Program-made: the position numbers and the translations under genes
Part shown: in pieces, positions 12,280 to 24,537 of the stretch
Position numbering within the stretch: position 1 is the first letter of the stretch
Layout of the letters: every line of letters starts with the position of its first letter
Source of the DNA: Laguncularia racemosa
Lineage: Eukaryota; Streptophyta; Magnoliopsida; Myrtales; Combretaceae
Assembly (NCBI GenBank): GCA_037954665.1
Contig: JBBMOL010000012.1
Location: 1,364,001-1,428,000 of the forward strand
Length of the DNA stretch: 64,000 nt
Direction of reading: 5' to 3'
The notes under the pieces: generated by a model
Database searches by the model: none
Seen by the model: the letters and a program-made list of their open reading frames with translations, nothing else
Told to the model about the DNA's origin: nothing

Positions 12280-13960
12280 AGGGCATACCACCGGAGATCA
12301 TAAAACAAAATCATTATTAATTACACGGTATGGAAAAAAAATTAAAAATAAAAAACCTATCTAGATGTTCCTTGATGGTAGCCTTGAAGGTGTCCATGAT
12401 CTCTACCTTGATTAACATTTTGGAATCAGCGGCGGCCCTCCGGGGGTGGAAGGCTCTTTGCTGAAAAGGTCCACCTAGGGAAGATGCGGAATGCGACCAT
12501 GAAAAAAGGGTCTATGGACACAATCCAGGGGAAACTACAGCTGCAATTGGCCACCTAGGGAAGAGGTGAAAGGCGGATAAGCATACTATGGTTATAGATA
12601 ATGCAACACCGCACACTGAGTCTAGGCATTCATCGGGTGCTGGAGCTCTTCATACATCTGTCTTAAGCCACCCAACTTTTGGTTCATCACATTAATTGCC
12701 ACATTACTGTTAGCATGTTGTGGGACCTTATTGTAATATGATACCCGTGCCAATGGTAGGTTTTGTCTTCCATGTCACAATCCACAGGAGTAGCCCCACC
12801 TACGCCCAAGAACCTTCTCCATTACAGCCATATTGGTCTTGAGCTTGCCCCCAGTCTTCTGCACACTGGCCTCGTCCTTAATCGCTTCTACAGCATCTTC
12901 TCCTACATGGCATAGATAACTTTTTATCTATTCCAAGGTGAGATTTTAGGAAAATTATAGTTAGGTATCCTTATGTATACTTCCTAGGCCATGTGGTCAA
13001 TCCACCATGTGAAATTCTCTCCTCTCCTCTCCTCTTTCGTTGTGTGTGGCGACTGTGTCAGTGTTAGATAATTCCTGAAAAAAGAGAAAATTAAAAACTC
13101 TTCTATATTTTTATCAGCTTAAGTATAAATAAGAGGGAAAGTATACATTTTTCAACTTATCGTACATGAATGAGTACATGTAGTCATGTGATTGTACTTT
13201 AATTTCTTCATTTTTTCTACTTTCACTTCTCGATGGTGCTGTGATTAAGAAGCATGAACTTGTTATAAATGGCTTTAAGTACACTAGATCGTATATATAT
13301 GATTTAGTATTACAACATTGTTGTTTGAATATGTGTTGAAAAAGTCGCATGACACCCTCTGATCATTAATCTTATGCTCAAATCCCTTAAGAGGAGTGCT
13401 CTAAGTAGCCTTCTCCTCCCCCATTTCCTCATAGTAGATCCCGCAATCCCTACATATATCATTGTAAGATTTAGAAGCTAAAAGCGGCAGGATCTTCTTC
13501 CACTTGGCCTTACCCTCCCACAATCCTACATTAGACTTCTCATGCCACAAGGGATATGTAAATTTGATGAAATATCGAGTTGTTATAGTTCTATTTAGAA
13601 TGATAAAGTTAATAACAGACCACCATTACTTTTTTTCTTCACCATCTTTTAGATATTTGATGCAACAATTGTTCAACCCTTCCCACTTGAGCTAGGGACA
13701 CATAAAAATCTCTCCTGGCGATTTTTGATACTAAACTCTAAGAGCAGCTGCCTAGGATACTCACTCATAGCCTCCTTATACACATCCAGAATCCATAATT
13801 TTAGCTTGCATCTAGTTGGGCAAAAGACTTACGCAATTGTGATGCCCTTATATATTCCCCTAAGCCTATAAGGGTATCATGGAGTGCCCCGAGCATCATC
13901 TGCCTCTTTAGCCTAATCCACATCCCGCCTAGCGCCATCGTCATTATAATCTGCATTATA
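12280..13960 (-). pseudogene. Unidentified decayed coding-like relic, possibly a DNA transposon gene
   Basis: Base composition rises from the AT-rich surroundings to a mixed, codon-like texture. Read on the minus strand, scattered segments look protein-like, for example KTNMAVMEKVLG and MNQKLGGLRQMYEEL (about 12640-12860) and LWEGKAKWKKILPL (about 13480-13550). They lie in different frames with stops between. Texture and the flanking repeat (12060-12290, partner at 22980-23165) suggest an old transposase gene, perhaps of the plant En/Spm (CACTA) type. I cannot match a catalytic motif, and no terminal inverted repeats were found, so the family is a guess. Confidence 0.25.
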
Positions 13961-15665
13961 CACGTTAGCCCCTATTGCATCGTGACCCTTAATACTCAAC
14001 AATTAACATAACAACAACTATCGCATCCAAAAAATTCATCCCCACTCCCATTAGAAGATCAACGTTTGTGTTTTAAATTTTCATACTTAAAGCTACTCAA
14101 TATGCTAAATTTTCATGCTTCTACTTATTGGAAACTATTATCTTTCATGATTAAAATTGCCAATTTTTCTTCAATAATAGTGAAGTCCTTTCAAATAAGA
14201 TCATGCTACATCAAGTGTATAAATTGGCTTTGGAGATTTAAAAAATGAAGATTTAAGGATTCAAAAACTCAATGCCATACATAGTGACACAGCATAAAGC
14301 ATAAACACCCAAATATGGAGGAGAAAATAATTTATAATTGTTGATAATGATCAATAATAATATTTAATTATATTCTCTATCAAGTATTTATAGATTAAAA
14401 ATCTTAAAAAAAAACTGAATAAAGTATAATAAAAAATTAAATCAATGAGAACAAACTTTCTTACTCTAGACTAAAATTCTTTGACTTTTCAACACACAAT
14501 GACAACACATGAATTTGACATTGGAAGTAAACTCAAATGGCAAAGCAATTTACTTTAGCTCAAAAAAGACTTGATTTAGTCTTTATTGATATATTATGAA
14601 CTCTATAATTCTTCACAAGTAAAGAGTTAATTTTAAAATTAAGCTTTCAAAACTAAATAACTATTGTACATTTAGTAGTCTTTGTTCCTTTTTGATAATT
14701 TTTGACAGCTTCTAACTTCTTCTGAACCTAACTAGTATTGTTTTCGAATGACTTTTGATTCCAATTGTTTCTTCTAATGTTTCTAATACTTTTTTTTATT
14801 ATATTATTCTATAACTTGAAGTCCAAACTCGTCCGCATAAATCCCATATCGGAGATATTGAATCATTTATTAACTAAACAAAACCTAGCACACATACGAA
14901 TATGATAAATCTCAAGTAGATACAATAAAGAAAAATAAAAAACACAAAGCAAAAGACAAGAAAAATCGCCGCTTCTTTGGAATATAACTTTACTGTCCAA
15001 ACTAATATGAAAATTATCCCCTCAATCTACTGCTCGACCAAATCTGCAGTAGTAGAATTATGGTGGCTGATCTTACGGTGGCAATGGGATTCTATGGATG
15101 TGTATCAATAATGGCTATACTACAACTTTAGTGGTAGAGGACAAGAGGACGTTAGGAGAGAGGGTGAGAGAATACTTACAATTACCAAGTTAAAGAAGGA
15201 CATTGTACGTCGAAAACAACCAGGCAGTACACAAGAAAGAATTAGAAATCAAGGTGACAAAAATTATTAAAAAAATTGTGAAGTAAATTGAAAAGGGGAA
15301 TGATGTTAAGCTATATGTTGCTGACAACCAAAACATTTGCATATTGATAAACATATCTAATTAGGTAGTGTTTCCACTATGACATCTTAATTATGCAAAT
15401 TAACAATGAGATTCCAATCAATAAGTAGAATATGGTATATTTGATGATTGATTAGTGGATTAAACACTGTGAGAGTATTTTGATTTCCACAGGAGAGAGA
15501 AAGGGATTCATAAGTTAGAACAATCAAATGACAAAAGGTGGAAAAAATATAGAGGAAAGAGAATAAAAGCAAAAAAGTACAGCAGAGTAAGGGAAGAGAA
15601 GAAGCATCTTTTAATTTTTGGTGATTTAATTTGTACAAGACACAGACCAAAATAACAAAAAAAAA
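13961..15665. other. Intergenic, no gene recognised
   Basis: AT-rich sequence with many stops in all frames and no recognisable protein, RNA gene or element terminus. Short open frames here are no longer than chance would give. It is the distal upstream region of the HHO-type gene. Confidence 0.5.
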
Positions 15666-16227
15666 GGGGGGGGGAGAGAGAGAGAGAGAGTGTGTGTGCT
15701 CCAGAGGTTCCTCCCATAAAAACCACTGTCCCTCAGCACATGAAACCCTTGATTCCTTCTCTAAGAAATATTTTCTCTCTCCCTGATTTTTTAACTTTTG
15801 TATACCTTTGTTTTTTGCAAGAAGTTACCATCCCTTAGCTTTATCTTATGCTTTTTCTTTACTCTCTCTCTCTCTCTCTCATCCCCTCAAAGAACCCTAC
15901 TTTATTCCCTTGAACTCAGCCCTAAAAAGAAGGTGATCCTCCCTTGATCCTCCTTGTGCTCACAAACAACATCCTCTCCCTTTTCTTCTCTCTCTCACAT
16001 ACAAAGCTAAAAACATATATCTACATAGGAATAGACACACATTAGCTTTTGCTCTTGTTTGTTCTCGCATACCCTGTTCATATTCATCTTTTCAGCCATC
16101 ATGAGCACTTGAAACAACAGCTCAACACAAAGAGACAGACAACATTACTCATATTTACGGAGAGAGAAAGTTCATATCCATACAATTCTTGTTTCTTGTA
16201 TTATATAGGGTATTCAAAGAACCACAT
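15666..16227 (+). promoter_or_regulatory. Proximal promoter and 5' leader region of the HHO-type gene
   Basis: A G run followed by (GA)n and (TG)n lies at 15666-15699. Pyrimidine tracts follow, notably (CT)10 at about 15861-15880 and more CT-rich sequence at 15975-16000. Such CT/GA tracts are frequent in plant core promoters and 5' UTRs. CATATATCTACATAGG at about 16012 is a weak TATA-like candidate. A minimal upstream ORF, ATG AGC ACT TGA, lies at 16101-16112 if this part is transcribed. The start site cannot be fixed from sequence. Confidence 0.4.
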
Positions 16228-18626
16228 ATGGCGTCTCCTTCAGAACTTAGCTTGGAGTGCAAGCCACAGAGCTACTCCATGTTGCTTAAATCATTTGGTG
16301 AACAAATTGATCAGTGCCAGACCCAAAAGCTCGAAGAATTCCTAGATCGCCTCGAAGATGAAAGACTCAAGATCGATGCATTTAAACGCGAACTTCCTCT
16401 TTGCATGCAGCTCCTCACTAATGGTATAACTTATAATCAACGTATTCGGTTCAATTGTTACAAAAAAAATTTTGGGGGAAGAAATTATTTTTACTACCAA
16501 AAGACATATAGTTTATATGATTTATGTGGTTAGGTGTAAATAGTGAGAACATCTCGTGAATAGACAAAACCTTTTGCCTTATCCTTTTTCTCCTTCCAAT
16601 TTATAGAGGTTAGGGCAAAGATGTAGCTTTCTATGTGAATGAAGAAACATAAAAGAATGATTATTAGGATACGAAAACCGAGAGAGAGGCCAAAGGTTAA
16701 GTCTCGATTTTTCACTGCAAATGAGTTGGCGTTCTCGTCCAACACTTTAATATTTGTCTTTGAATTCCGAGCATCTTGTCCCATTGTGCCACATCAATCG
16801 GAACAAAGTTTTGGGGAAATCTTTCCTAACCTTGATCTTTTTTTTTTCTTTTTTTTTCCTTAGATATATGCTGTCATAGCATGCAATGACTAATTTAGCA
16901 TCCATGCAAATCTTATGCGGTTCTCCTATTTATTAACATCGGTTATTTCATGTTTGACAGCTGTGGAAGCATCAAGGCAACAGCTTCAAGTCTATAGATC
17001 AGCAAACCAAGGTCCCAGACCCATTCTTGAAGAATTCATACCCCTAAAACATTCAACAGCTGAAGATGTTAAACCCGCGAACATTTCTGACAAGGCAAAT
17101 TGGATGATATCTGCACAATTGTGGAGCCAAGCAAGCGATGGAAACAAGCAACAAACCACAATGACTCCTCCACTGAAGGAGACTGATATCGGGTTCAATG
17201 TTACGAGTCCTAAACTAGGTTTAGATACCAAGCAAAGGAATGGAGGAGCTTTCCTTCCATTTAGCAAAGAAAGGAATATGTCATTACTACCAACATGCCC
17301 TAATACAGCCCTTAGGGCTCTTCCTGAACTTGCCCTAGCTTCTAGTGACAAAGATATGGAAGATCAGAAGTATGGTGAAAATGAAAATAATAGTAACATT
17401 AACGGAGTAGTGTCATGCAATGGAAGAGACAACAATGGTTCTATTACAATTGGAAGTAATGGTGGGTTGTTGAATGAACAAGCAAAAGTGGTGGTGAATT
17501 CAACAGATCAAGCACAGAATACAACGAGTAATGGTGCAAATACAAATGGGTCTAACACTGCTCAAACTCATCGGAAGGCAAGAAGATGCTGGTCACCAGA
17601 TTTACACAGGAGATTTGTCAATGCACTTCAGATGCTAGGTGGTTCTCAAGGTAATAAATATATACTTTAATCCTCCTTCATGAATCAGATTTATTTTATA
17701 AATTTGGGCCCATATTTCTATTTTATGTTTAGATGACTATCACTCCCAAAGAATTACTTATTCGAGCTGATATGTTTTCCTCATATAATACGATTTCATG
17801 GGTTATAATCGGAAATTACTGCCTTATAATTTGTAATCATTTCGGGCATCTCTTGTAAAACTTGTGGCAGTTTTTATTTATTTATTTAATTGACATTCTT
17901 TGTTTGTGTTCTGAATAACAGTGGCCACACCAAAACAAATCAGAGAGCTCATGAAGGTTGATGGTTTGACCAATGATGAAGTGAAAAGCCATTTACAGGT
18001 ACTTATCATTTTCTGGGACTTTGACAGGCCGGCGGAGACAACATTTGTACTGTTTATAACTAACTGACTGTAACACCTTAGACACACAGTACTCATGACT
18101 TTACTTTTCTGCACAGAAATACAGGCTACATACTAGACGCCCCAGCCCGAGCCCACAAGCCCCTGGAGCACCTACCCCACAGCTTCTTGTCCTAGGAGGC
18201 ATATGGGTCCCCCCAGATTATGCTACCGCAGCTGCCGCTGCAGCCGCACATGGCGGTGCTCCCGCCCTTTACGGACCCCATCCGGCCACCCACCCGCCAC
18301 CTCATTACTGTGCTCAGGCAGTACCGCAGGAGTACTATTCATCAGCTGCCGCGCCGTCTCCTAGCTCGGCACCGCACGAGATGCATCACTCTCTCCACCA
18401 ACTCCAAGCCTATAAGACCGCCTCTCAGGCCCATAGCTCTCCAGAATCGGGCCTGAGAGGGACCGGAGATCGATCCGAGAGCATTGAAGACGGGAAATCG
18501 GAGAGCAACAACAGTTGGAAGGGGGATAGTAGCGAGAATAATAATGGTGGAGAGAGAAGGGGATTGACAGCCATGAGAGAAGAAAATGAGGAGAGTAATG
18601 GGAGTGAGATTACTCTCAAGTTTTAA
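16228..18626 (+). CDS. HHO5: GARP/G2-like MYB-related transcription factor, HRS1/HHO (NIGT1) family, HHO5/HHO6 type
   Basis: Four exons (16228-16423, 16961-17650, 17922-17998, 18117-18626) join to 1473 nt, 490 residues plus stop. All three introns are GT-AG. The first ATG in frame is 16228 (ATGGCGTCT). Upstream in-frame codons offer no ATG, and the protein then begins MASPSELSLECKPQSY, the family N-terminus. Residues about 34-77 form the conserved hydrophobic/coiled N-terminal region (KLEEFLDRLEDERLKIDAF, then ELPLCMQLL). The single-repeat GARP DNA-binding domain spans about 269-329, with RRCWSPDLHRRFV, GGSQVATPKQIREL and the SHLQKYR signature at 318-324. After it come LLVLGGIWVPPDY (344-356), a poly-Ala run and a Ser/Glu-rich end. 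Family members are nuclear repressors, several acting in nitrate and phosphate responses. Arabidopsis HHO5 is also known as the ULTRAPETALA-interacting factor UIF1. The exact role here is inferred from family. No frameshift or stop was seen, and the gene looks functional. Confidence 0.93.
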
Positions 18627-18990
18627 CCCTTAATTATTAAATTAAATTTTAATTAATTAATTTTAGTATATGATAATTTTAGGTGTAGGTTTTCTTGTAC
18701 TGATGCTGTTATTACGGTATTTGTATTTTGGTGTTAAATATATGTGGAATGAAGGTAGAAAGGGCATAAAGAAAAAAAGTGGGTGCTTGTCGTATTTTCA
18801 TGAAAGGTTTCCATGTCCTATTGGAACAAAAAACTGAAGATATGATTTATATGCTTGTTGACTTTACTTGCTGAGTATTACATTTTTTAAGTCACAAATA
18901 TCTTCTGCCCTTGGCTTCCTTGATAATGGCAGTCATATTGCATGCAAACATGGATAGATACTCTTTGTCCGGACACTCACAATAAAGCGA
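18627..18990 (+). other. 3' flank / probable 3' UTR of the HHO-type gene
   Basis: AT-rich sequence directly after the TAA. It holds TTAATTAATTAATTT-type stretches just past the stop and an AATAAA at about 18981 that could serve as poly(A) signal. The transcript end cannot be fixed from the sequence. Confidence 0.35.
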
Positions 18991-21900
18991 AATTAAAAGA
19001 AGGTTTTTTCTTTATTTTTCTTTCCCCCTTTTTTTTAACCTAAATAGTAATTTCATTTTCTTTGACATTTCCAACATCTTCGAATGACATTATTACTAGG
19101 GATAAATTGTAAATATACTCTTATATTTATTTCAAATGTAATTATTTTTTATTTTTAAAATTATGCATTTTGATCTCATATCTTTAAATATAAATATATA
19201 TGATTTTCAACTCTTTTTCACTAATTTGTCCTTAGATCAAATAATAAGAAATATTATGATTTAAAAAGAATTCTATAAAATTAAGGGTAAAATACTCATA
19301 TAGAATTCCATATGTACTTTTTTTTCTAAAAGGTTAGGATATATATATGAGATAAGAGATTAAGCATACATAAACAAAATATAATGGGATATAATTGCAA
19401 TTCACATAATATTAATTTATGTGAAAAATATACAATAAATGTAGGGTCTATATTTAAATAAATAATAAACGTTTTTAATAGTATAAATAAGTGTTGAACG
19501 TTATTAAAATGATGCAAATGAAGGATATCCATTATATATTGTTAATATAGTACATGTATAATAGGCAAATGCTTAATAGTAAATAATGCTAGTACTCAAT
19601 GGATCCCACAATGGTATCAAAAGTATAATGAGGTCTTGCAAAGTTCACAATTAAAATGGGAAACTATGTTTGGTAAATCGAAATTTGCAAATTAAATTAA
19701 AATGCATATTTTGCGAATTTTTATTTAGTACACTTGATTTTACTTGTTATTTATCAAGTAAGTATATTATGACAGTGTAGATGGGGGTTCCAACTAGGTT
19801 GATCACGTACGTGCTACAAACAAATCACACACTACACGTAACTTCAAAGTAATGATGTTGAGATGGCACACAATTGGATAACTTGAAGAAAATGATAGGG
19901 AGGAGGGATAAACAGTTTCAGTGTCTCAAATGTATAAATAACAAACAAGAAAGTCTAAGGAAACCTTATGCATCGACTTTGCAACTTATGCAATTAAGAT
20001 CTATGATTATCTAAGTTGTTTGCTTGATCTTTGAGAGTAAAGACAATTTATTAGAATGTCGTTTCTCTAATCTCTACCAAAAATTGTCAAATGAGAAGTG
20101 GCTAAGTATTTATAGACTTTTGGGTTTAATGATATCTGTTTGATCATCTTAGTAATCGACAGATAAGATGGAGTTTGCTCATTTTATAATTATCCTAAAT
20201 GAACTTATTGATGGGCTAAAGCCAATAGTCATCTTCATAGGTAAATAAGCCTATTTGAGAAATGTTGGATATGGACGAACTAGTCCAATAATTATTTTTT
20301 CAAGCTCACCAAACCAATTCTTCTTAAGTCATCCCAAGTATTAACTCAACTCCCTAAACCCTGTTACCTAATTCAAGGAGTCAAGCCTAAATAAATAATG
20401 GGCTTAGCCTAACAATTAAAATAGCAAATATTAGGCCTCTATAAACACTAAGTAAAATAGAAATAAAAAACATATAAAAAGAAAAAAATAGTGAATAATC
20501 AATTGTCCTACAACATACTGCTAACAACCTCTAATGACATAACATAGCTATAATCTTGAACTTCTTGTTCTAACTATCCCATAACCTATTTTTCCTCGAG
20601 TTTAAGTTTAATCATTGTTTGAGATTGCAAGTGAATAATCCACAATATATCCTCAAATAATTGTTGGAATTTTCATGTAACTCCCATAAATATATTACCT
20701 AGAAATAGTCCATATTCAAAATTAGGGCACAAAATATAAAAGTAAAGAACAGAGGTGTATATAAATTCATGAATTGTGAATCTCTTTATTTGATGTAATA
20801 AAGCGGTCTTTCAAGTTGGTAGAATGTCCTTTATAGATTTCTTTTGTTTTGCTGGTGATGGGTTGTCAGAGAAAATAGAATAGCACCATTGTAACTTTAG
20901 GATCATGACAACATATATGCATACATACATACATATACATATATATTTATATAAGTTAACAACTTGTTAGCTTTTATCTTCTTTTATACATTAACATCTA
21001 TATCTTTATTAGATCATTTTATTTGGACTTGATTTAATATAATAATCTTATTACATAATTATTATTATTAATTACACATATAAATCTATTCGGTTTATGT
21101 ATAGACAAAATGTAATGATAATGCCATTGGCTAATACCTTCGGCACATATGTGTGTTAATATGTACATAATAATCTTCATTTGCGTGAACCCATCCTCAA
21201 AGGTGTCGAATCCACTCGAAAGAAGGGACACCGAAAGAGCTTTTCTGACGACAAATATGGCAAACTTAGAGGGATAAATTTCTCGAAACACTAGATATAT
21301 GAATATTCTTTTTCATTCCCCTTTCCCTTTTCTTCTTTTCGAAAAAATTAGTATGCATATCCAGTAGCTTTATTGCACAAACACTGAGGAAACGAAATTT
21401 AGCATTCACATCTAGCTAGCTGCCTAATCCTAATGATGTTAAAGTACGTTGCACGCTCCCCAATTCAAAAGAACCAAAAATGAAAAGCAATTTCGAAGTT
21501 TGTTCAAAGATCCCACTGAGACTAGAGCCACCTCCTTCGAGAGTGAGGAAAGTATCCCTCTTTACACATATGACATTCCCCTGAAATCGATAAGAATATG
21601 CACAAGATACAGCCCATACGTAGATTTTCAAAAGCAATAACTTATTAAAAAGTTATAAATAAGTTGAGTAAAAAATATAATGTTGAATTAATTTTAAGAT
21701 CAAAGTTTGAATTTAGTTTGAATTCGATTGAGCTATAATATTTTCAGTTATTGAATTAAAATGACTTCAAATAAAAATAAATTTGATTTGATTAAAATTA
21801 TTTAAACTAATTTTTATAAAAAATATTTTTATAAAAGAAATTACATACATATTTAACATAACTCAATTTATATTTTAACTCAAATCTAATTAGACTTAAG

Positions 21901-22859
21901 AGATAATAAAGCTTAATATCATGAAACTTGACGATTCAATCTATATTTTACCTCAATGTTTGACCATTTGGACAAATAGTTTTTTTTTTTTTTTTTTCTG
22001 TTTCTTTTTGTGTGTGTGGTGGGGGTGTGATGTGGTGGGTGGGGCAATGCAGTGTGATTTATTCGATAAGTAAATTCATTAATAATTAACTTAACTTTGA
22101 TAAATAATTATTTTATTGAGAGCAAGTTTAGGTGCTTTTAGTAGCTAGCAAAAAAAAGAGAAATACTCTATATTTCTGTTTACTACTTTTTCATGTGATA
22201 TTTAAATTGATATATTTATTTATTTTGGGTTTATTTGTTTCATCTACAATTAAAATACTTTTTTTTTCCGATTATTAGCTATTGGTTGTAGGAAATCAAA
22301 CTCTAAATTATTCTGTTGGAAGATTGACATTTATATCCGAACTATAAGGAATATTATATATATAATATATATAAGAATCAAACAAAAATTAACGAAAATT
22401 TCAATAACTTATTATTTGTCCTAGAATTTTGATTTTCCATGTAATTAAATCTCTTAAAAAGAATTTCCTTGATAATAACAATTATATTTCGCATGATGAA
22501 GGATATTTAAGATGTTTGCTTGCATATCACTGGGTTTTAAGTTTTTAACAGGTTGCATTGATTGCAATATTTTGAATCGCAATGGTTATTTTCTATTCTC
22601 TCTATGGATGCCGCACTCCCACTGTCAATATTGATGTTTTCAGGTTTTGGAACATGCATGCCAGCAGGCTCCATGTCACCTGTCAATAGATAAGGTGTTA
22701 CAACTCTTTTGTTGATTGCTTTTGTCTCTCCTTGTTGACACCAAACCCTCTACGGTGTCTATAGGAGATGTCCAGAACCAAAATCACCTAGAAATAAATT
22801 AAAATAATTAATATTTTATAAAGATTAGGGTATAATTAAGTATAAAGGGTCTTTTAAAT
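18991..22859. other. Intergenic, no gene recognised
   Basis: AT-rich DNA with short microsatellites ((CATA)n at about 20917-20945) and a poly-T run followed by a G-rich stretch (about 21980-22045). Minus-strand open segments at 21034-21291 and 21416-21637 have no family I recognise. The stretch at about 19780-20520 has the texture of an old LTR, but I found no partner copy or termini. Confidence 0.4.
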
Positions 22860-23330
22860 ACCTGTGATAATTCCTTTTTTTCCCAGTTAAGGACACGGTC
22901 GCCTTTACATTTTCTGATTGAAGGTCGCCACGATTGATTCTCTCTAGCGTTATATCTGGCCACAAGACCTCTCAATTCCTCATTTATTTATTATTTTAAA
23001 TAGATCAAAATAATAAATAAATATAATTTTCAATAAATGATAAAAATAATAAATAACATAAGATTATTTATATTAATTTTATTGATAAATAAGATGTAAA
23101 AATTGGTATAAATAAAATTTAAACCGTAGAACAAAATGATAATACATTTCAAAATATAACCATTGTCAAGTACTTATGACATGTCCGACGGCGAAGTCAA
23201 TACTTAGAGTCCTCGAAACATCAACCTGTTGAGGTCGCGATGCCTTAGGTCCTGTCTCTCTACCGCATGGCCAGGAGTTCCTCCACCTCTTGTAGACGTC
23301 TTTCTACACACACAAAAAGAGAACAAAAAC
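22860..23330 (-). pseudogene. Relic paired with 12060-12300: two exon-like pieces around an AT-rich intron-like block
   Basis: The AT-rich block 22980-23165 aligns by eye with about 12110-12300; shared phrases include GGTATAAATAAAA/AGTATAAATAAAA and TATTGATAAATA. On the minus strand it is flanked by open, codon-like pieces: one at about 23180-23310 reading TRGGGTPGHAVERQDLRHRD and one at about 22870-22985 reading LVARYNAREN and RPSIRKCKGDRVLNW. This fits two decayed copies of one transposon gene sharing an intron. The family is not identified. A plant CACTA-type gene is the best guess. Confidence 0.3.
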
Positions 23331-24151
23331 GGGATTTAGCTAATATCTTTAATTGTTACAACATGTATACATATTTCCAAATTAAATTTCCAAGCATCAT
23401 ATCATAAAAGATACAATTATATCTAACAATTCAAATCTCCAAGTAATATATGTATCAAAATTCCAAAAGTACCACATGTAATTGAAATATTTCATAATTG
23501 CTCCAATTCAATATTTAGCGTATATTCCTAGTCAGCTTGCGCTCATATGTATTAAAGATCAAATCTCCAAAGTTTTTCTAAAGATTATATGCCTCGAGAC
23601 CATCGGGATATGATTGCAATATGGGATATTCATTCACTTAGTAAGAATGTGGTGGATCGTCGAGTCTTGCTTACTAAAATCTACAATTATAATTAAAATA
23701 CTCCAAATAACCCACTATAGTTGGTCTTCTAAAAGAATGTTGATTATGATTCCCGAATGCTCAAAAAATCCTCAAATCATTAGTTAGAGCAATTATTCAA
23801 AGTTAAATTAAAATTTAGTAGAACTAAAACCATCCTAAATTCTAATCTCATCAAACTAGCTATCGTCCCACCTCTCTCCAATCCATACGTCATGAGCCAA
23901 AGTTAGTATACTCATCAATCTCTTTATATAACATCTATACCCGAAACATAAAACCCCTTAAATGTGCAAGCTATGAAGCCCAACAAGCTAAGTGTTATCG
24001 CATATACATGCCAATGAACCTACTAGTTAGGCCTTTTCACGAATGCATTTGGGAAATGAAAGGACAAGTAGTTAAGAGAAAAAGGACATGTCTTGTTAAC
24101 TTGGTTTTCTCTTGAATCTAAGCTTTAAGAAATCTTTAAGGGTAGCCACTA
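23331..24151. other. Intergenic, no gene recognised
   Basis: AT-rich, stop-rich DNA up to the target site of element E. The last five bases, CACTA (24147-24151), are the left target-site duplication of E. Confidence 0.5.
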
Positions 24152-24506
24152 TGATGCGGAGCAAAAGATGGAGAGCCATGCAAATGTAGGCCAACATGCC
24201 CACTTACATGCCCATGTCAAGGGGAGTGCTGATGAGCACAGTTGCTTGCACATTTGAGCTTTTGAGCGTACCGAGGGTGTCCAAGGGAAAAATTCCATAA
24301 GACGCAACACAAGCTTCTACATGCTTGTGCTGAAGGCCATGTTGATCCACAATTTAGAGTTTTATATTATTCTTTTTGTTTTCAGATCAATTTATCACAT
24401 ATTACAAATTCAAAACAATTTTGAGAGAGACACTTTGTTACTTTCTATTGAGTTTGAAGATTAATTATCGATTGATCTTGTGTAAACACACTAACTCGCT
24501 GTACCA
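24152..24506 (+). repeat. LTR-E1, 5' LTR of element E
   Basis: It pairs with 27051-27416. Shared blocks include CATGCAAATGTA.GCCAACA, CTTACATGCCCATGTCAAGG and AGATCAATTTATCACAT. It ends ...CGCTGTACCA and has clearly diverged from its partner, which indicates an old insertion. Confidence 0.85.
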
Positions 24507-24537
24507 GTTAGTAGCAAAGCAGGAAATTCTAGCCACA

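Noticed and set aside
16189..16227. N-terminal extension of the HHO-type protein by 13 residues
   Set aside because: The extension would need a TTG start. The family N-terminus begins at the ATG at 16228.
16049..16345. 98-codon open frame overlapping the start of the HHO-type gene
   Set aside because: It begins with TTG, not ATG, and lies in another frame over the 5' leader and exon 1. It is a chance frame.
16530..16863. Open frames on both strands inside intron 1 of the HHO-type gene
   Set aside because: They lie wholly between the GT at 16424 and the AG at 16960 and resemble nothing. The join of exons 1 and 2 gives the expected family sequence.
18220..18619. Pro/Arg-rich and Ser/Leu-rich frames over exon 4
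   Set aside because: Out-of-frame and antisense readings of GC-richer coding sequence. The exon 4 frame gives the conserved GGIWVPPDY motif.
21980..22045. G-quadruplex-forming regulatory site
   Set aside because: G runs are uneven and follow a poly-T run. It looks like a low-complexity repeat, and no gene lies nearby to regulate.
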